DNA from: a virus
IMG/VR virus record: IMGVR_UViG_3300042691_036792
Coordinates: 1-32,212 of that record
Direction: 5' to 3' (one strand)
DNA length: 32,212 nucleotides
In this document: one piece after another, positions 16,546 to 24,146 of the stretch
Position numbering within the stretch: the stretch's first letter is position 1
Layout of the letters: every line of letters starts with the position of its first letter
The notes under the pieces: generated by a model
What the model was told of the DNA's origin: nothing
The model's input: the letters and a program-made list of their open reading frames with translations, nothing else
Databases searched by the model: none
Translations under genes and position numbers: made by a program

Positions 16546-16983
16546 ATGTCCAAATCTGATGCTTTTGAAACCGCGCTGCTGCAAATGGTGTTCCAGAACG
16601 CCAGCATCGCCAATATCGGCGATGCCACCGGCCTGCGCGGCTCGGTCGCGGCGGGGCAGCTGTTTCTGGCCCTGCACAGCGCCGACCCCGGCGAGGCCGG
16701 GACGCAGGCCACCAGCGAGGTGAGCTATACCGGCTATGCCCGCGTGGGCGTGGCGCGGTCGGGGGCAGGCTTTGCCGTGACCGGGAACAGCGTGTCCCTG
16801 GCGGCGGCGGTGGACTTTCCGGCCTGTACCGCAGGCTCTGTCACCGCCACCCATTTCTCGATCGGGGTGGCCGCCTCGGGCGCGGGCGTGATGCTTTACA
16901 AGGGGGCGATCAGCCCGACCATTGCCATCGCCGCTGGCGTGACCCCGCGCCTGACCTCCGGCACCACGGTGACGGAGGACTGA
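16546..16983 (+). CDS. Virion structural protein, conserved phage type
   Basis: The protein has 145 aa, with AGGAG upstream. The pattern LFLALHSADPGEAGTQATSE followed by YTGYARVGVARSG and VDFPACTAG recurs in many tailed phage proteins near tail fibre genes. It predicts a compact beta-fold. The exact role is not known. It opens the second adhesin module located after lysis. Confidence 0.62.
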   Translation: MSKSDAFETALLQMVFQNASIANIGDATGLRGSVAAGQLFLALHSADPGEAGTQATSEVSYTGYARVGVARSGAGFAVTGNSVSLAAAVDFPACTAGSVTATHFSIGVAASGAGVMLYKGAISPTIAIAAGVTPRLTSGTTVTED

Positions 16984-16985
16984 GG

Positions 16986-17438
16986 ATGTCGGTCTGGTCC
17001 GCCTTCTGGCGCGAGTTGATGACGCCCGAGCGGTTTGAAGGCAGGCCATACGAGGCTTTCATCAACCAGGTCGGGCACGTCGCGTTCGGCGCGGTGCTGG
17101 CCATGGCCGCCCTGGCGCTGGGCGACCAGGTGCTTGGAAAGGCACCGAACCCCTGGCTGGTCTGGCCCGTCGTTGCGCTGGGATATGCGATCCTCATCGA
17201 GCTTTCCCGGCAGAAGTGGTTTGGGGCTGACACCGTGCTGGACAGCGCCTTTGTGTCGCTGGGTGCGGTGCTGATCCCGGCATCGATGACCATGACCCCC
17301 TCGGGCCGCTGGTTCCGGGTAGAGGATTGGTCCGCCGGTTTCCTGTTCTGGCTGGCCTGCACCACACTGGCGCTGGCCGCCTATATCTACCCGCGACTGC
17401 GGCAAGCCTATGGAGGCACCAATGACCCTGCTGCGTGA
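16986..17438 (+). CDS. Polytopic membrane protein, copy A
   Basis: The protein has 150 aa with about four hydrophobic segments (near 34-50, 57-77, 84-105 and 118-136). Conserved polar residues are unusual for a simple anchor: NQxxH before TM1, ELSRQKW after TM2 and DTVLDSAF before TM3. The same spaced residues occur in the protein at 21153-21650 (NQGAH, ELGVQGW, DTVHDAAF), so the two are homologous. The arrangement resembles VanZ-like small membrane enzymes, but that comparison is loose. A host-surface or superinfection role is possible. Confidence 0.6.
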   Translation: MSVWSAFWRELMTPERFEGRPYEAFINQVGHVAFGAVLAMAALALGDQVLGKAPNPWLVWPVVALGYAILIELSRQKWFGADTVLDSAFVSLGAVLIPASMTMTPSGRWFRVEDWSAGFLFWLACTTLALAAYIYPRLRQAYGGTNDPAA

Positions 17439-18096
17439 CCGGCTGCTTGAGCCGGATGTGGTGAACCTGTCCGACGCGGAAGCGGCAGCGGTGCTGAATG
17501 CGCCGGATACCTCGTTGCCCGCCGTTCCGGTGGCCTTTTCCTGCCGCGCGATTGCGGAACCTGCCGTGCTTTCGGGTGAACTGGCCGTGCTGCGGATCGT
17601 GGCGCTGCGGGGGGAAATTCCGGCAGACCTGACGCCAAACAGCACCGCCATTCCATTGCCGACGCAGGCGATTGCTACGATCATGACCATGCTGGATGCG
17701 GTGGACCGTGATCTGCGCGTGGACCCGGCGACGGCTGACGGTCAGATCGAAGCGATGCTGAGCGGAATTGAGGCGATGGGTCTGCTTTCGTCGGCGACGA
17801 AGGCCACAATTCTTTCCCAGATAAGCCGGTCGCCGTCCTGGGCAGAGGCAAACGGCGTGACGGTGGACGCATTTGCCGTTGCCGTCGCGCGGGCGGGGTC
17901 GCAGGCGGTGACGTTGCTGGGATGGCAAAGCAATGGCCCCGCGCCAGGGGGCGGCGTGGAAGAACAAGCAAACCTGATGCTTCCAAACGGGGAGCAGGTT
18001 GGCGCGATCTTCAAAATGCCGATGGCCAACAATGCCGCACTTCGCACCGCCGCCCTGAACCAATGGTTGAGCAATAATGACAACATTCTTTCTTGA
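17422..18096 (+). CDS. Conserved phage protein of unknown function
   Basis: The protein has 224 aa. The ATG at 17422 has GGAGG five bases upstream. An ATG at 17410 is weaker. The N-terminal VVNLSDAEAAAVLNAPD motif, then a helical region with MLSGIEAMGLLS, recurs in hypothetical siphovirus proteins near adhesins. The C-terminal 60 residues are probably a separate module. The gene overlaps copy A of the membrane protein and the tailspike-like gene by 17 and 20 bases. I have no named function. Confidence 0.5.
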   Translation: MTLLRDRLLEPDVVNLSDAEAAAVLNAPDTSLPAVPVAFSCRAIAEPAVLSGELAVLRIVALRGEIPADLTPNSTAIPLPTQAIATIMTMLDAVDRDLRVDPATADGQIEAMLSGIEAMGLLSSATKATILSQISRSPSWAEANGVTVDAFAVAVARAGSQAVTLLGWQSNGPAPGGGVEEQANLMLPNGEQVGAIFKMPMANNAALRTAALNQWLSNNDNILS

Positions 18097-20041
18097 TCCG
18101 GTCGGGGGGAACGATGCCAACAATGGTCAATCTTTTGCCAACCGCTGGAAGACCATCGGCGGGGGTCCGACGGCGGCACGGGTGGCACCGGGCGATGAAA
18201 TCCGTTTCATCGAAAGTCCGGCCCCTACACTGATCGGCAACTGCACCTGGACCAATGGTGCGCGTACGATCACGGTGCCGTCTGGCGTTGTGAAGCTGAT
18301 CGACCCTCTGACGGCGAACACGGGCTGGGTCGCGGCTGCGAACGTCACACTCAATACGGCATCCACCACACGGCTGATCGGCGCGACGGCAGTCAGCTTT
18401 GGCGTTGCCGCAGCCTTTACCACCGGCAAGCTGGCGCATAAGCCGCTGACGATGGACCTGACCGGATTTCAGCAGGTCAACGTCTGGTTTCGGACATCGG
18501 CTGCCCTTGCGGCGGGGGCGGTTGTTCTGGACCTGTGTTCGGACGCGGCCGGCAACGTGCCGATTGTCTCGGTGCCGTTCGCTGATGGCTTGAACAACGT
18601 ATGGTTTGCGGGCCTGATCGCCCATACCGGCAGCATCGGCACGATCAATTCCATTGCCCTGCGCGCCACCGCAGACCCCGGCAGCGCGACCATCCTCATC
18701 AACAACCTTTGGGCCTCAAAAGCCCCTGGCAGTGCCGACGAGATCACGCTGGCAACAATGGTCAGCAAGACCGCCTATACTACGGCCCCGCCGCTGCGCG
18801 GCACCGGCAACGGGGACGAACCGCTGCTGGGCGTCATGGGCTTGCTGTCCGACACGAGCGTTGTGCTTAACCGAAACGCGGCCCAAAGCAATGGGCTTGA
18901 CAGCACCGGACAGACTTATGACGGGGCCACCGAAACGGTGGCAACCTATGCCCACAAGTGCTTTCCGCACACCGAAGCCCGAAACTGGACGCCCAGCGAG
19001 GCCGGGGCCGATGCCGCGCAGACGGTGTGGACGGGCGGATGGTCGGCAACGGATATGGCGACACGCACGGGCATGACCCGATATATGCTATCCTCCCGCA
19101 CCTATTCTGCGGGATCATTTACGTTCCACACGTTCCGAAACTTCATGTTCAGTTCTGCGCTTGCCGGAAACACTTTGCCGGGCAATGACGGGTGCCGCGT
19201 GGAAAACTGCCTGCTGACCGCCTGCGGCTTTGCAGCCTCCAACCAAGTGCGGGGGCTGAGTGCCGCCGATACTTGCTATTCGACGGGAACCGTTACGCTT
19301 GGCGGATCAAGCCAGCCGGTCGGCAGTGAACTGGAAAACATCTACGCTTGGGTTGGGGGTGTGACCTATGCCGGGGGCCGCAATTTCATGCGCGGCATCA
19401 CCAGCCGGAACTCCGCCACATCGGGCCTGACCTTTTCGGGCAACCCCGGAAACGAGTCCATCTGTGTAAGTGACCTGGTGACGCTTAACAACACGACGAG
19501 CGGCATTGCTGTCGGCCTCGGGGTCAATGCGCGAATCCTGGACGCGCTGGTAAATGAGGCAAACGAGTTCAGCTTCACCGGCGATGACGGGATGGTGTCG
19601 GTCGAAAGTCTGGACAATATTGCGGGCAATGACACGCTGCGCCACCCCTGGGGCCGGATGACCCGGCAAACCGCAGTGGTGGATACGCAAGCCTCGTCCA
19701 TGCGCATACAGGTGACAAGCAGCAACGCCATTTCCCGCACCCCGCTGCGCCTGCCGCTGGGGCAGTTCGAGATCACGCGCGGGGAGACGACATCAATTGC
19801 CATGCGGATGCGGCGAGACAATACCGGTCTGTCGATGGGCCTGTCCTATATGCCAACCGAGGGCTTGCCGGGGATCACGGCCGAGCAACGGGCGCTGATG
19901 ACGGCGGCGGCAAACACATGGGAAACGGTGACGCTTTCGCTTTCCCCCACGGGCAGCGGGACGCAGATCGTCAGCCTTGATCTGATCGCCTGGGGCGGCA
20001 CGACTTTCAACGGGTACGTCGAATCCATCACGGTGACCTGA
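18077..20041 (+). CDS. Tailspike-like beta-helix protein
   Basis: The protein has 654 aa. It begins FFLDPVGGNDANNGQSFANRW, a motif typical of right-handed beta-helix (pectate lyase/tailspike) proteins in phage. A central region with many short Asn/Gly/Thr strands (residues 330-520) fits repeated helix coils. The last 130 residues form a jelly-roll-like carbohydrate-binding end (TRGETTSIAMRMRR, VSLDLIAWGG). It may bind or cleave a host polysaccharide. No catalytic residues can be named with confidence. Confidence 0.75.
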   Translation: MTTFFLDPVGGNDANNGQSFANRWKTIGGGPTAARVAPGDEIRFIESPAPTLIGNCTWTNGARTITVPSGVVKLIDPLTANTGWVAAANVTLNTASTTRLIGATAVSFGVAAAFTTGKLAHKPLTMDLTGFQQVNVWFRTSAALAAGAVVLDLCSDAAGNVPIVSVPFADGLNNVWFAGLIAHTGSIGTINSIALRATADPGSATILINNLWASKAPGSADEITLATMVSKTAYTTAPPLRGTGNGDEPLLGVMGLLSDTSVVLNRNAAQSNGLDSTGQTYDGATETVATYAHKCFPHTEARNWTPSEAGADAAQTVWTGGWSATDMATRTGMTRYMLSSRTYSAGSFTFHTFRNFMFSSALAGNTLPGNDGCRVENCLLTACGFAASNQVRGLSAADTCYSTGTVTLGGSSQPVGSELENIYAWVGGVTYAGGRNFMRGITSRNSATSGLTFSGNPGNESICVSDLVTLNNTTSGIAVGLGVNARILDALVNEANEFSFTGDDGMVSVESLDNIAGNDTLRHPWGRMTRQTAVVDTQASSMRIQVTSSNAISRTPLRLPLGQFEITRGETTSIAMRMRRDNTGLSMGLSYMPTEGLPGITAEQRALMTAAANTWETVTLSLSPTGSGTQIVSLDLIAWGGTTFNGYVESITVT

Positions 20042-20751
20042 TGACGCTCAATGTCCAGCAAGGCTACGGCGGGCGGGTTTTTGTCTCGACCCTGACCGGC
20101 ACGCTGGCCGCCCAGAAGGGCTATGGCGGAAGGGTCGCGGTCTGGTCGCCTGTGGTGGCGGGTGGCGGCGGGATTGCCGCCGGAACGGGATCGGCGGCCG
20201 GAAGTGCCACCGCCCAGGCCCAAGGTGCCGCGATCCGTGCGTTTGCTGGCGCAAGTGCAGGTGCCTCAACCGCGGTCGGGCAGGGCGCGGCCATTGCTGC
20301 CGCTGCCGGATCGGCTGCAGGCGCGGCAACGGCGGCGGGGCAAAGCCCGGCGGGCGGCGGACTTGTTGCCGGTGCAGGATCGGCGGCAGGTGCTGCCGCG
20401 GCATCTGCGGGCGGCGCGTCCACCGCCGCTGCCAGCGGCACGGCGGCGAGTGCTGCGGCGGTGGCCGGGCAGGGCGCGGCCATTGCTGCAGCTGCCGGAT
20501 CGGCTGCAGGCGCGGCAACGGCGGCGGGGCAGGGCGCGTCGACGGCCAGCGCTGCGGGCGCAGCGGCGGGGGTTGCCACGGCGGCCGGGCAGGGTGCGGC
20601 CACGGCCAGTGCTGCGGGCATTGCGGCGGGGGTGGCCGTGGTGACCGGGCGAGGCCCTTCAATGATTTCCACCCGCTTTGCCTTCCCGGGTGACCAGGCG
20701 AATGGCGGCACCCTTGCCGCGTCCCGCCGGGGCGGGCGCATCATCAGATGA
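20041..20751 (+). CDS. Ala/Gly-rich 20-residue repeat protein
   Basis: The protein has 236 aa. The N-terminal 45 residues contain two YGGRV copies (QQGYGGRVFV and QKGYGGRVAVW). From about 80 to 205 there are roughly six units of about 20 residues of the type GQGAAIAAAAGSAAGAATAA, composed almost only of Gly, Ala, Ser and Thr. The C-terminal 25 residues are basic. The repeat could form a rod or helical stalk between attachment and tip, comparable to low-complexity fibre shafts. It overlaps both neighbours by stop-start. Confidence 0.65.
   Translation: MTLNVQQGYGGRVFVSTLTGTLAAQKGYGGRVAVWSPVVAGGGGIAAGTGSAAGSATAQAQGAAIRAFAGASAGASTAVGQGAAIAAAAGSAAGAATAAGQSPAGGGLVAGAGSAAGAAAASAGGASTAAASGTAASAAAVAGQGAAIAAAAGSAAGAATAAGQGASTASAAGAAAGVATAAGQGAATASAAGIAAGVAVVTGRGPSMISTRFAFPGDQANGGTLAASRRGGRIIR
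20276..20655 (+). repeat. 60-bp repeat array in the Ala/Gly-rich gene
   Basis: Units of about 60 bases recur, starting with GGGCAGGGCGCGG. The units at about 20279 and 20468 differ by only about one base over 60. The array should recombine readily and vary in length between isolates. Confidence 0.75.
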
Positions 20752-20759
20752 GGTCAGGC

Positions 20760-21077
20760 ATGGACGATGTTTTCACGATCAAGCGCGGCGATACCGCCCC
20801 GGCGATCCGCTATGCGCTTGATCCGGCTACGGTGGTTCTGACCGGGGCCACGGTGCGGTTTCAGATGCGGGCGCGCAATGGCAGCGTGATTCTGGATGTG
20901 GGTGCCGTTGTGGTGACCGCCACCGGCACACCGACGGTGGAATACAGCTGGCAGGCCGGGGATACCGCGACGGCGGGGCTGTATGAGGCGGAATTCCGCG
21001 TGACCTATGCCGATGGCAAGATCGAGACCTTTCCGAACGCCGGGTTCATTCAGGTGCGGGTGAATCAGGACGTGTGA
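20760..21077 (+). CDS. Baseplate BppU N-terminal-like protein
   Basis: The protein has 105 aa from the ATG at 20760, with a GATGAGG ribosome site. ATG 20748 overlapping the previous stop is the alternative. The sequence (FTIKRGDTAPAIRYAL, LTGATVRFQMRARNG, YSWQAGDTATAGLYEAEFRVTYADG) follows the immunoglobulin-like N-terminal domain of phage baseplate upper proteins. It likely attaches an adhesin to the tail tip. Confidence 0.72.
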   Translation: MDDVFTIKRGDTAPAIRYALDPATVVLTGATVRFQMRARNGSVILDVGAVVVTATGTPTVEYSWQAGDTATAGLYEAEFRVTYADGKIETFPNAGFIQVRVNQDV

Positions 21078-21152
21078 CGACGGGTGTGACGCGCCGGTTG
21101 CCGGGGGCCGTTTGCCCGCCTAGCCTGCACTCTAAGGGAATCGGGGGTGGGC

Positions 21153-21650
21153 ATGCTGTTATGGGGTCCGGCCGGCGCGGTGGCGCTGCTGATGCTGTGG
21201 TTCCGCGCGCCGCTGCGGGTCTGGTACAAACCGGACAATTTCGACCGGGAACCGATCAAGTGGATGACCAATCAGGGCGCGCATGCCGCGCTGGGGCTGG
21301 CGCTGGCGCTTCTGGTGTCTTGGGTGGGCTGGGCAACGCAAGGGGAGTACCCGATCCGATGGGAAATCTGGGCGGTCTGCGTGCTGCTGGTGCTGGTGTT
21401 CGAACTGGGTGTGCAGGGCTGGCATCGCTGGGACACGGTGCATGACGCGGCGTTCACCGCCGGATGGGGCGCGGGCTGCCCGCTGCTGGTGTTTCACGAG
21501 ACGGACGCGGGCGGGCTGGGGATCACCGGCAACGGCGCGCTGGCGGTGGCGCTGCTGATCGGGGCGCTGCTGCATCTGGCGTGTCGATATTGGCGATCCG
21601 CACGGTCACCGGCTCCGGGCAGGCCGCGCGGAAGGTGTCGCCGTCGGTGA
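21153..21650 (+). CDS. Polytopic membrane protein, copy B (chimeric end)
   Basis: The protein has 165 aa from ATG 21153. GTG 21147 is possible. It shares spaced NQGAH, ELGVQGW and DTVHDAAF residues with the protein at 16986-17438 (copy A) and has a similar hydrophobic profile. The last 20 or so residues (WRSARSPAPGRPRG) are unlike the rest and lie antisense to the start of a thermonuclease gene. The natural C-terminus was probably lost at about 21580 and replaced by read-through. Confidence 0.6.
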   Translation: MLLWGPAGAVALLMLWFRAPLRVWYKPDNFDREPIKWMTNQGAHAALGLALALLVSWVGWATQGEYPIRWEIWAVCVLLVLVFELGVQGWHRWDTVHDAAFTAGWGAGCPLLVFHETDAGGLGITGNGALAVALLIGALLHLACRYWRSARSPAPGRPRGRCRRR

Positions 21651-21693
21651 CGGACAGAAGGGCGCAGCTGAGTGCCAGGGCGGTGAGGGTCAT
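21523..21693 (-). pseudogene. Truncated thermonuclease (SNase-like) remnant
   Basis: From the ATG at 21693, 56 aa remain of a secreted nuclease normally about 130-150 aa. A signal-like start (MTLTALALSCALLS) is followed by VTDGDTFRA and VRIANIDTPDA, the hallmark first strands of the staphylococcal nuclease fold. The sequence then becomes Ala/Pro/Arg nonsense and stops. The catalytic Arg and Glu residues are absent, so the product should be inactive. Its ATGA overlap with the HNH gene shows it once was part of the minus-strand operon. Confidence 0.65.
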
Positions 21694-22073
21694 TGCGGCA
21701 CCTCGTTCCATTCGCGCCCGTCCAGCACGCGACCGGCGCGGCCTTTGCCGACCAGTCTCCCGGTAATTGCACAACGCCCTTTGTCGGCGTTGTGCAGTCG
21801 GTTATGCTCGGCTCGCGTCATAAGCCGTAGGTTGCCGATCCGGTTGTCAGTCTTGTCCTCGTTGAGATGGTGCAACACTTCGCCCTTCTCCGGTCGCGGT
21901 TTTCCTGCCGCCACCCAGATCAAAATGTGCTCGTAAGCCCAGCCATTCGGGTCAGCCAAAGGGTGGCCATTGCCCACGCGCACCTTGACGTGGCCGGTGC
22001 TTCCGACGCGGCTTCCTGGCTTCCAACGGTGCTGCGCCGAAGCTGTTGCATGGTTTCCGTGCTTACCGCGCAT
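21690..22073 (-). CDS. HNH endonuclease
   Basis: The protein has 127 aa. The motif EHILIWVAAGKP is followed by HHLNEDKTDNRIGNLRLM and RAEHNRLHN, giving the full HNH (beta-beta-alpha metal) active site with His-His and Asn. AGGGAG lies eight bases before the ATG. It overlaps the DUF5131 gene by 11 bases. HNH proteins of this type in phage are free-standing homing or packaging-type nucleases. Which applies here is not determined. Confidence 0.85.
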   Translation of the reverse strand: MRGKHGNHATASAQHRWKPGSRVGSTGHVKVRVGNGHPLADPNGWAYEHILIWVAAGKPRPEKGEVLHHLNEDKTDNRIGNLRLMTRAEHNRLHNADKGRCAITGRLVGKGRAGRVLDGREWNEVPQ

Positions 22074-23013
22074 GGGGAAACTCCCTCACCATCAGGTCAT
22101 CGGGGATCGGCGGCATTGATGCTTTGCGAGGCCCTGACATCTGTTTCATGAAGAACGGCACGCCCGCAGCCTGGCACTGGTCGCGCAGGGAGCGCGCCCA
22201 GTCCGGGTGCATAGGGCGCGCGCCGGGGCCAGACTCGCCGCCGACGATGGTCCAGCCAAGTCTTGCCTGCCTTCCCCCCAAACCATCGTCACCAGTCAAG
22301 GCATTGACCATCACTGTAATGTCGGGTGCAATCTTTCGGTACGGTATGTGCATCAGGTCCACCGGCGCCAGCAGCGGTTCCGCGCTGATGAAGCGCACCG
22401 CCGCAGGGGTATCCAACAGGTGCGGGATGCGGTCGTCGGCGGTGGCCTGATCCTCGATTGAGGTGCCCAGCCAGACGTTCGGCAAGGGCCATCGGGCGTT
22501 GTAATCATATCGCACATGCGGCGCGTTTCGTGTGGCATTTTCAGCGGCTCGCAACAGACGCCCACCGGCGCGAGACATAATGTCGGTGCGACCACCACCA
22601 CCAAGACCCGCCATGTATTCCCGCATCCGCTCCGGCCGTTTCGTCAGCACCTGGAAGGTGTGCTGCGGGGCCAGCGCCATGACGGCGAATACCCGGTCGA
22701 TCCATTCATCCGGCACCTTTTCGTGGAACAGGTCGGATGTGCTGTTGACGAAAATCCGGCGCGGTCTGCGCCAGCGCAGGGGCAGGTCAAGGGCCGCGTC
22801 CACCAGTTCCACCTTGCCGGTCCAGCGGTGATCGATGCCGCCGCCAGACAGCGCCACGCGCTGCGCCAGCCCGTGGCCCCACTGGCCGGGGTCGCTGAAC
22901 CGCGCGGCCATCACCTCGGCGTAGCAGTTGCGGCAGCCTTCGGAAACGCGGGTGCAGCCCTTGACGGGGTTCCAAGTGGCGTCGGTCCATTCGATCTTGG
23001 TTTTGTCAGTCAT
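22063..23013 (-). CDS. DUF5131 (phage Gp37/Gp68) three-Cys protein
   Basis: The protein has 316 aa from ATG 23013. A longer open frame to 23061 exists, but ATGA overlap with the upstream gene supports 23013. The N-terminus IEWTDATWNPVKGCTRVSEG continues to Cys20, Cys27 and Cys30, the three-Cys (Cx6CxxC) motif of PF07505, thought to bind an iron-sulfur cluster in a radical-SAM-like fold. Later blocks include FVNSTSDLFHE, QVLTKRPERM and WTIVGGESGPGARPM. The biochemical role is unknown. It is frequent in phages and mobile elements. I see no TcmP partner here. Confidence 0.88.
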   Translation of the reverse strand: MTDKTKIEWTDATWNPVKGCTRVSEGCRNCYAEVMAARFSDPGQWGHGLAQRVALSGGGIDHRWTGKVELVDAALDLPLRWRRPRRIFVNSTSDLFHEKVPDEWIDRVFAVMALAPQHTFQVLTKRPERMREYMAGLGGGGRTDIMSRAGGRLLRAAENATRNAPHVRYDYNARWPLPNVWLGTSIEDQATADDRIPHLLDTPAAVRFISAEPLLAPVDLMHIPYRKIAPDITVMVNALTGDDGLGGRQARLGWTIVGGESGPGARPMHPDWARSLRDQCQAAGVPFFMKQMSGPRKASMPPIPDDLMVREFPHAR

Positions 23014-23231
23014 CCCCGCCCCCATGTGCTGGGCCAATTCCAAAGGTCTTGCGCAAGACACCAGAGCGGCATCAGCGGCGCGGGGACCCAGAAAGGTATG
23101 GTGTTTACCGGCTCGTGAACATCGAAGCCATCAGCCCGCCAGTCTGCAGCGTCAGCTTCGGTGCCTTTGACTCGAAATCCCCATTCGTGCGATTTGCCGC
23201 GCACGATCACGATGTAGGCTCGCATCGTCAT
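23010..23231 (-). CDS. Hypothetical protein (73 aa)
   Basis: The start at ATG 23231 (MTMRAYIVIVRGKSHEWGF) overlaps the upstream gene's stop. It has a beta-rich N-terminal half with a possible ligand face and an aromatic Pro/Trp-rich C-terminus (PFWVPAPLMPLW). No family is recognised. It is one of a row of short genes with ATGA junctions on the minus strand. Confidence 0.6.
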   Translation of the reverse strand: MTMRAYIVIVRGKSHEWGFRVKGTEADAADWRADGFDVHEPVNTIPFWVPAPLMPLWCLAQDLWNWPSTWGRG

Positions 23232-23419
23232 CCCCGCCCCCTCACTGCTTCGATTACTGTCCAAGACCAATACGCTGGCCACGCTAAGGCCCCGAGGCTG
23301 GCGGTCGTCACGCGGCAAACCAGTGGCGTCTTGGACTCCCAGGCACAGCCCGGAAAGGTCGCCGCGACCCAACCGAATGTCAGGACGGCGGCGATAGTGT
23401 AGGTGTAGTTCAAGATCAT
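23228..23419 (-). CDS. Small membrane protein (63 aa)
   Basis: There are hydrophobic segments at about residues 2-22 and 38-56, with a basic C-terminus. The start lies in the shared CAGCCATGA junction with the upstream gene. The function is unknown. It could be an inner-membrane accessory protein. Confidence 0.6.
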   Translation of the reverse strand: MILNYTYTIAAVLTFGWVAATFPGCAWESKTPLVCRVTTASLGALAWPAYWSWTVIEAVRGRG

Positions 23420-23586
23420 GGCTGTTTCCCCTTGCCGCGCATCGGTTGAATGACCGGCAACAATATGCCAGCCAACACGCCAATTTCAAAGGACCACTCG
23501 GGGAAAGAAAGAGCCGCAACCTTAAATGCCGTCAGGAAAACAAAGGCGACGGCGACATACAGGACAAACGAAAGCATCCAATTCAT
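23416..23586 (-). CDS. Small membrane protein (56 aa)
   Basis: It starts at ATG 23586 (MNWMLSFVLYVAVAFVFLTAF), preceded by GGGG at suitable spacing within the upstream gene. There are two hydrophobic segments and the C-terminus is GKGKQP. The 45 bases of open frame further upstream lie in the neighbouring gene. The function is unknown. Confidence 0.62.
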   Translation of the reverse strand: MNWMLSFVLYVAVAFVFLTAFKVAALSFPEWSFEIGVLAGILLPVIQPMRGKGKQP

Positions 23587-23840
23587 GGCTGATTCCCCTC
23601 TTTCGCCCGCGCGCGCTCCGGCGCATGGCAAACGATTTTACCTACGCGCAGGGATCCGTCTGCAATGAGGTTGCGCCACGTTTTTGCGGCGACATCATAT
23701 GGCTGATTGTTGCGCAGAAATGGATCGTACCACGCTTGAATCGCCTCGCTGCGAGTGTGCCTTATTGTTTCCGGGATCGGCCATTCTGTGCGGGCGCTGC
23801 GGGCGAATACCGCCCAGCCCTTAATCGGCAACTGTCTCAT
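23583..23840 (-). CDS. Hypothetical protein (85 aa)
   Basis: The sequence MRQLPIKGWAVFARSARTEW leads to TIRHTRSEAIQAWYDPF and KTWRNLIADGSLRVGKIVCH. It is soluble and basic-acidic mixed. The C-terminus is KEGNQP, in which the last codons double as ribosome site and start for the next gene. The protein family resembles small phage proteins of unknown role. Confidence 0.68.
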   Translation of the reverse strand: MRQLPIKGWAVFARSARTEWPIPETIRHTRSEAIQAWYDPFLRNNQPYDVAAKTWRNLIADGSLRVGKIVCHAPERARAKEGNQP

Positions 23841-24139
23841 GGCTGATCCCCCTTGCGAATAGCGGTGGCGATGTTAAGGGCTGCGGTGCCATAGGCCAGC
23901 GCGGCAATGGCCTGCGCCAGTTTATCAAGCATATCGTCGTCCGGGCTGTGCGGCTGGACGCGCTCAAGATGAGCGGCAGCCACCTTCGCACACCGCTCCC
24001 GTTCCGCCTGCACAGCCGCGTCTGCGATGTCCTTGCGGATGTATTCAGAATAACCTTCCTTTGGTGTCAGGTTGTCACGCGCGCCTACAACGCCATTCGG
24101 GTATCGTTTGGCGATAATCCGTTCCGGCTGGTCACTCAT
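23837..24139 (-). CDS. Hypothetical protein (100 aa)
   Basis: ATG 24139 gives MSDQPERIIAKRYPNGVV followed by YSEYIRKDIADAAVQAERERCAKVAA, a phrase common in small early phage proteins (helical, acidic). An earlier TTG at 24202 lies in the C-terminal part of the lar-like gene and is not needed. The C-terminus is RKGDQP. The function is unknown. Confidence 0.65.
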   Translation of the reverse strand: MSDQPERIIAKRYPNGVVGARDNLTPKEGYSEYIRKDIADAAVQAERERCAKVAAAHLERVQPHSPDDDMLDKLAQAIAALAYGTAALNIATAIRKGDQP

Positions 24140-24146
24140 GGCTGTG

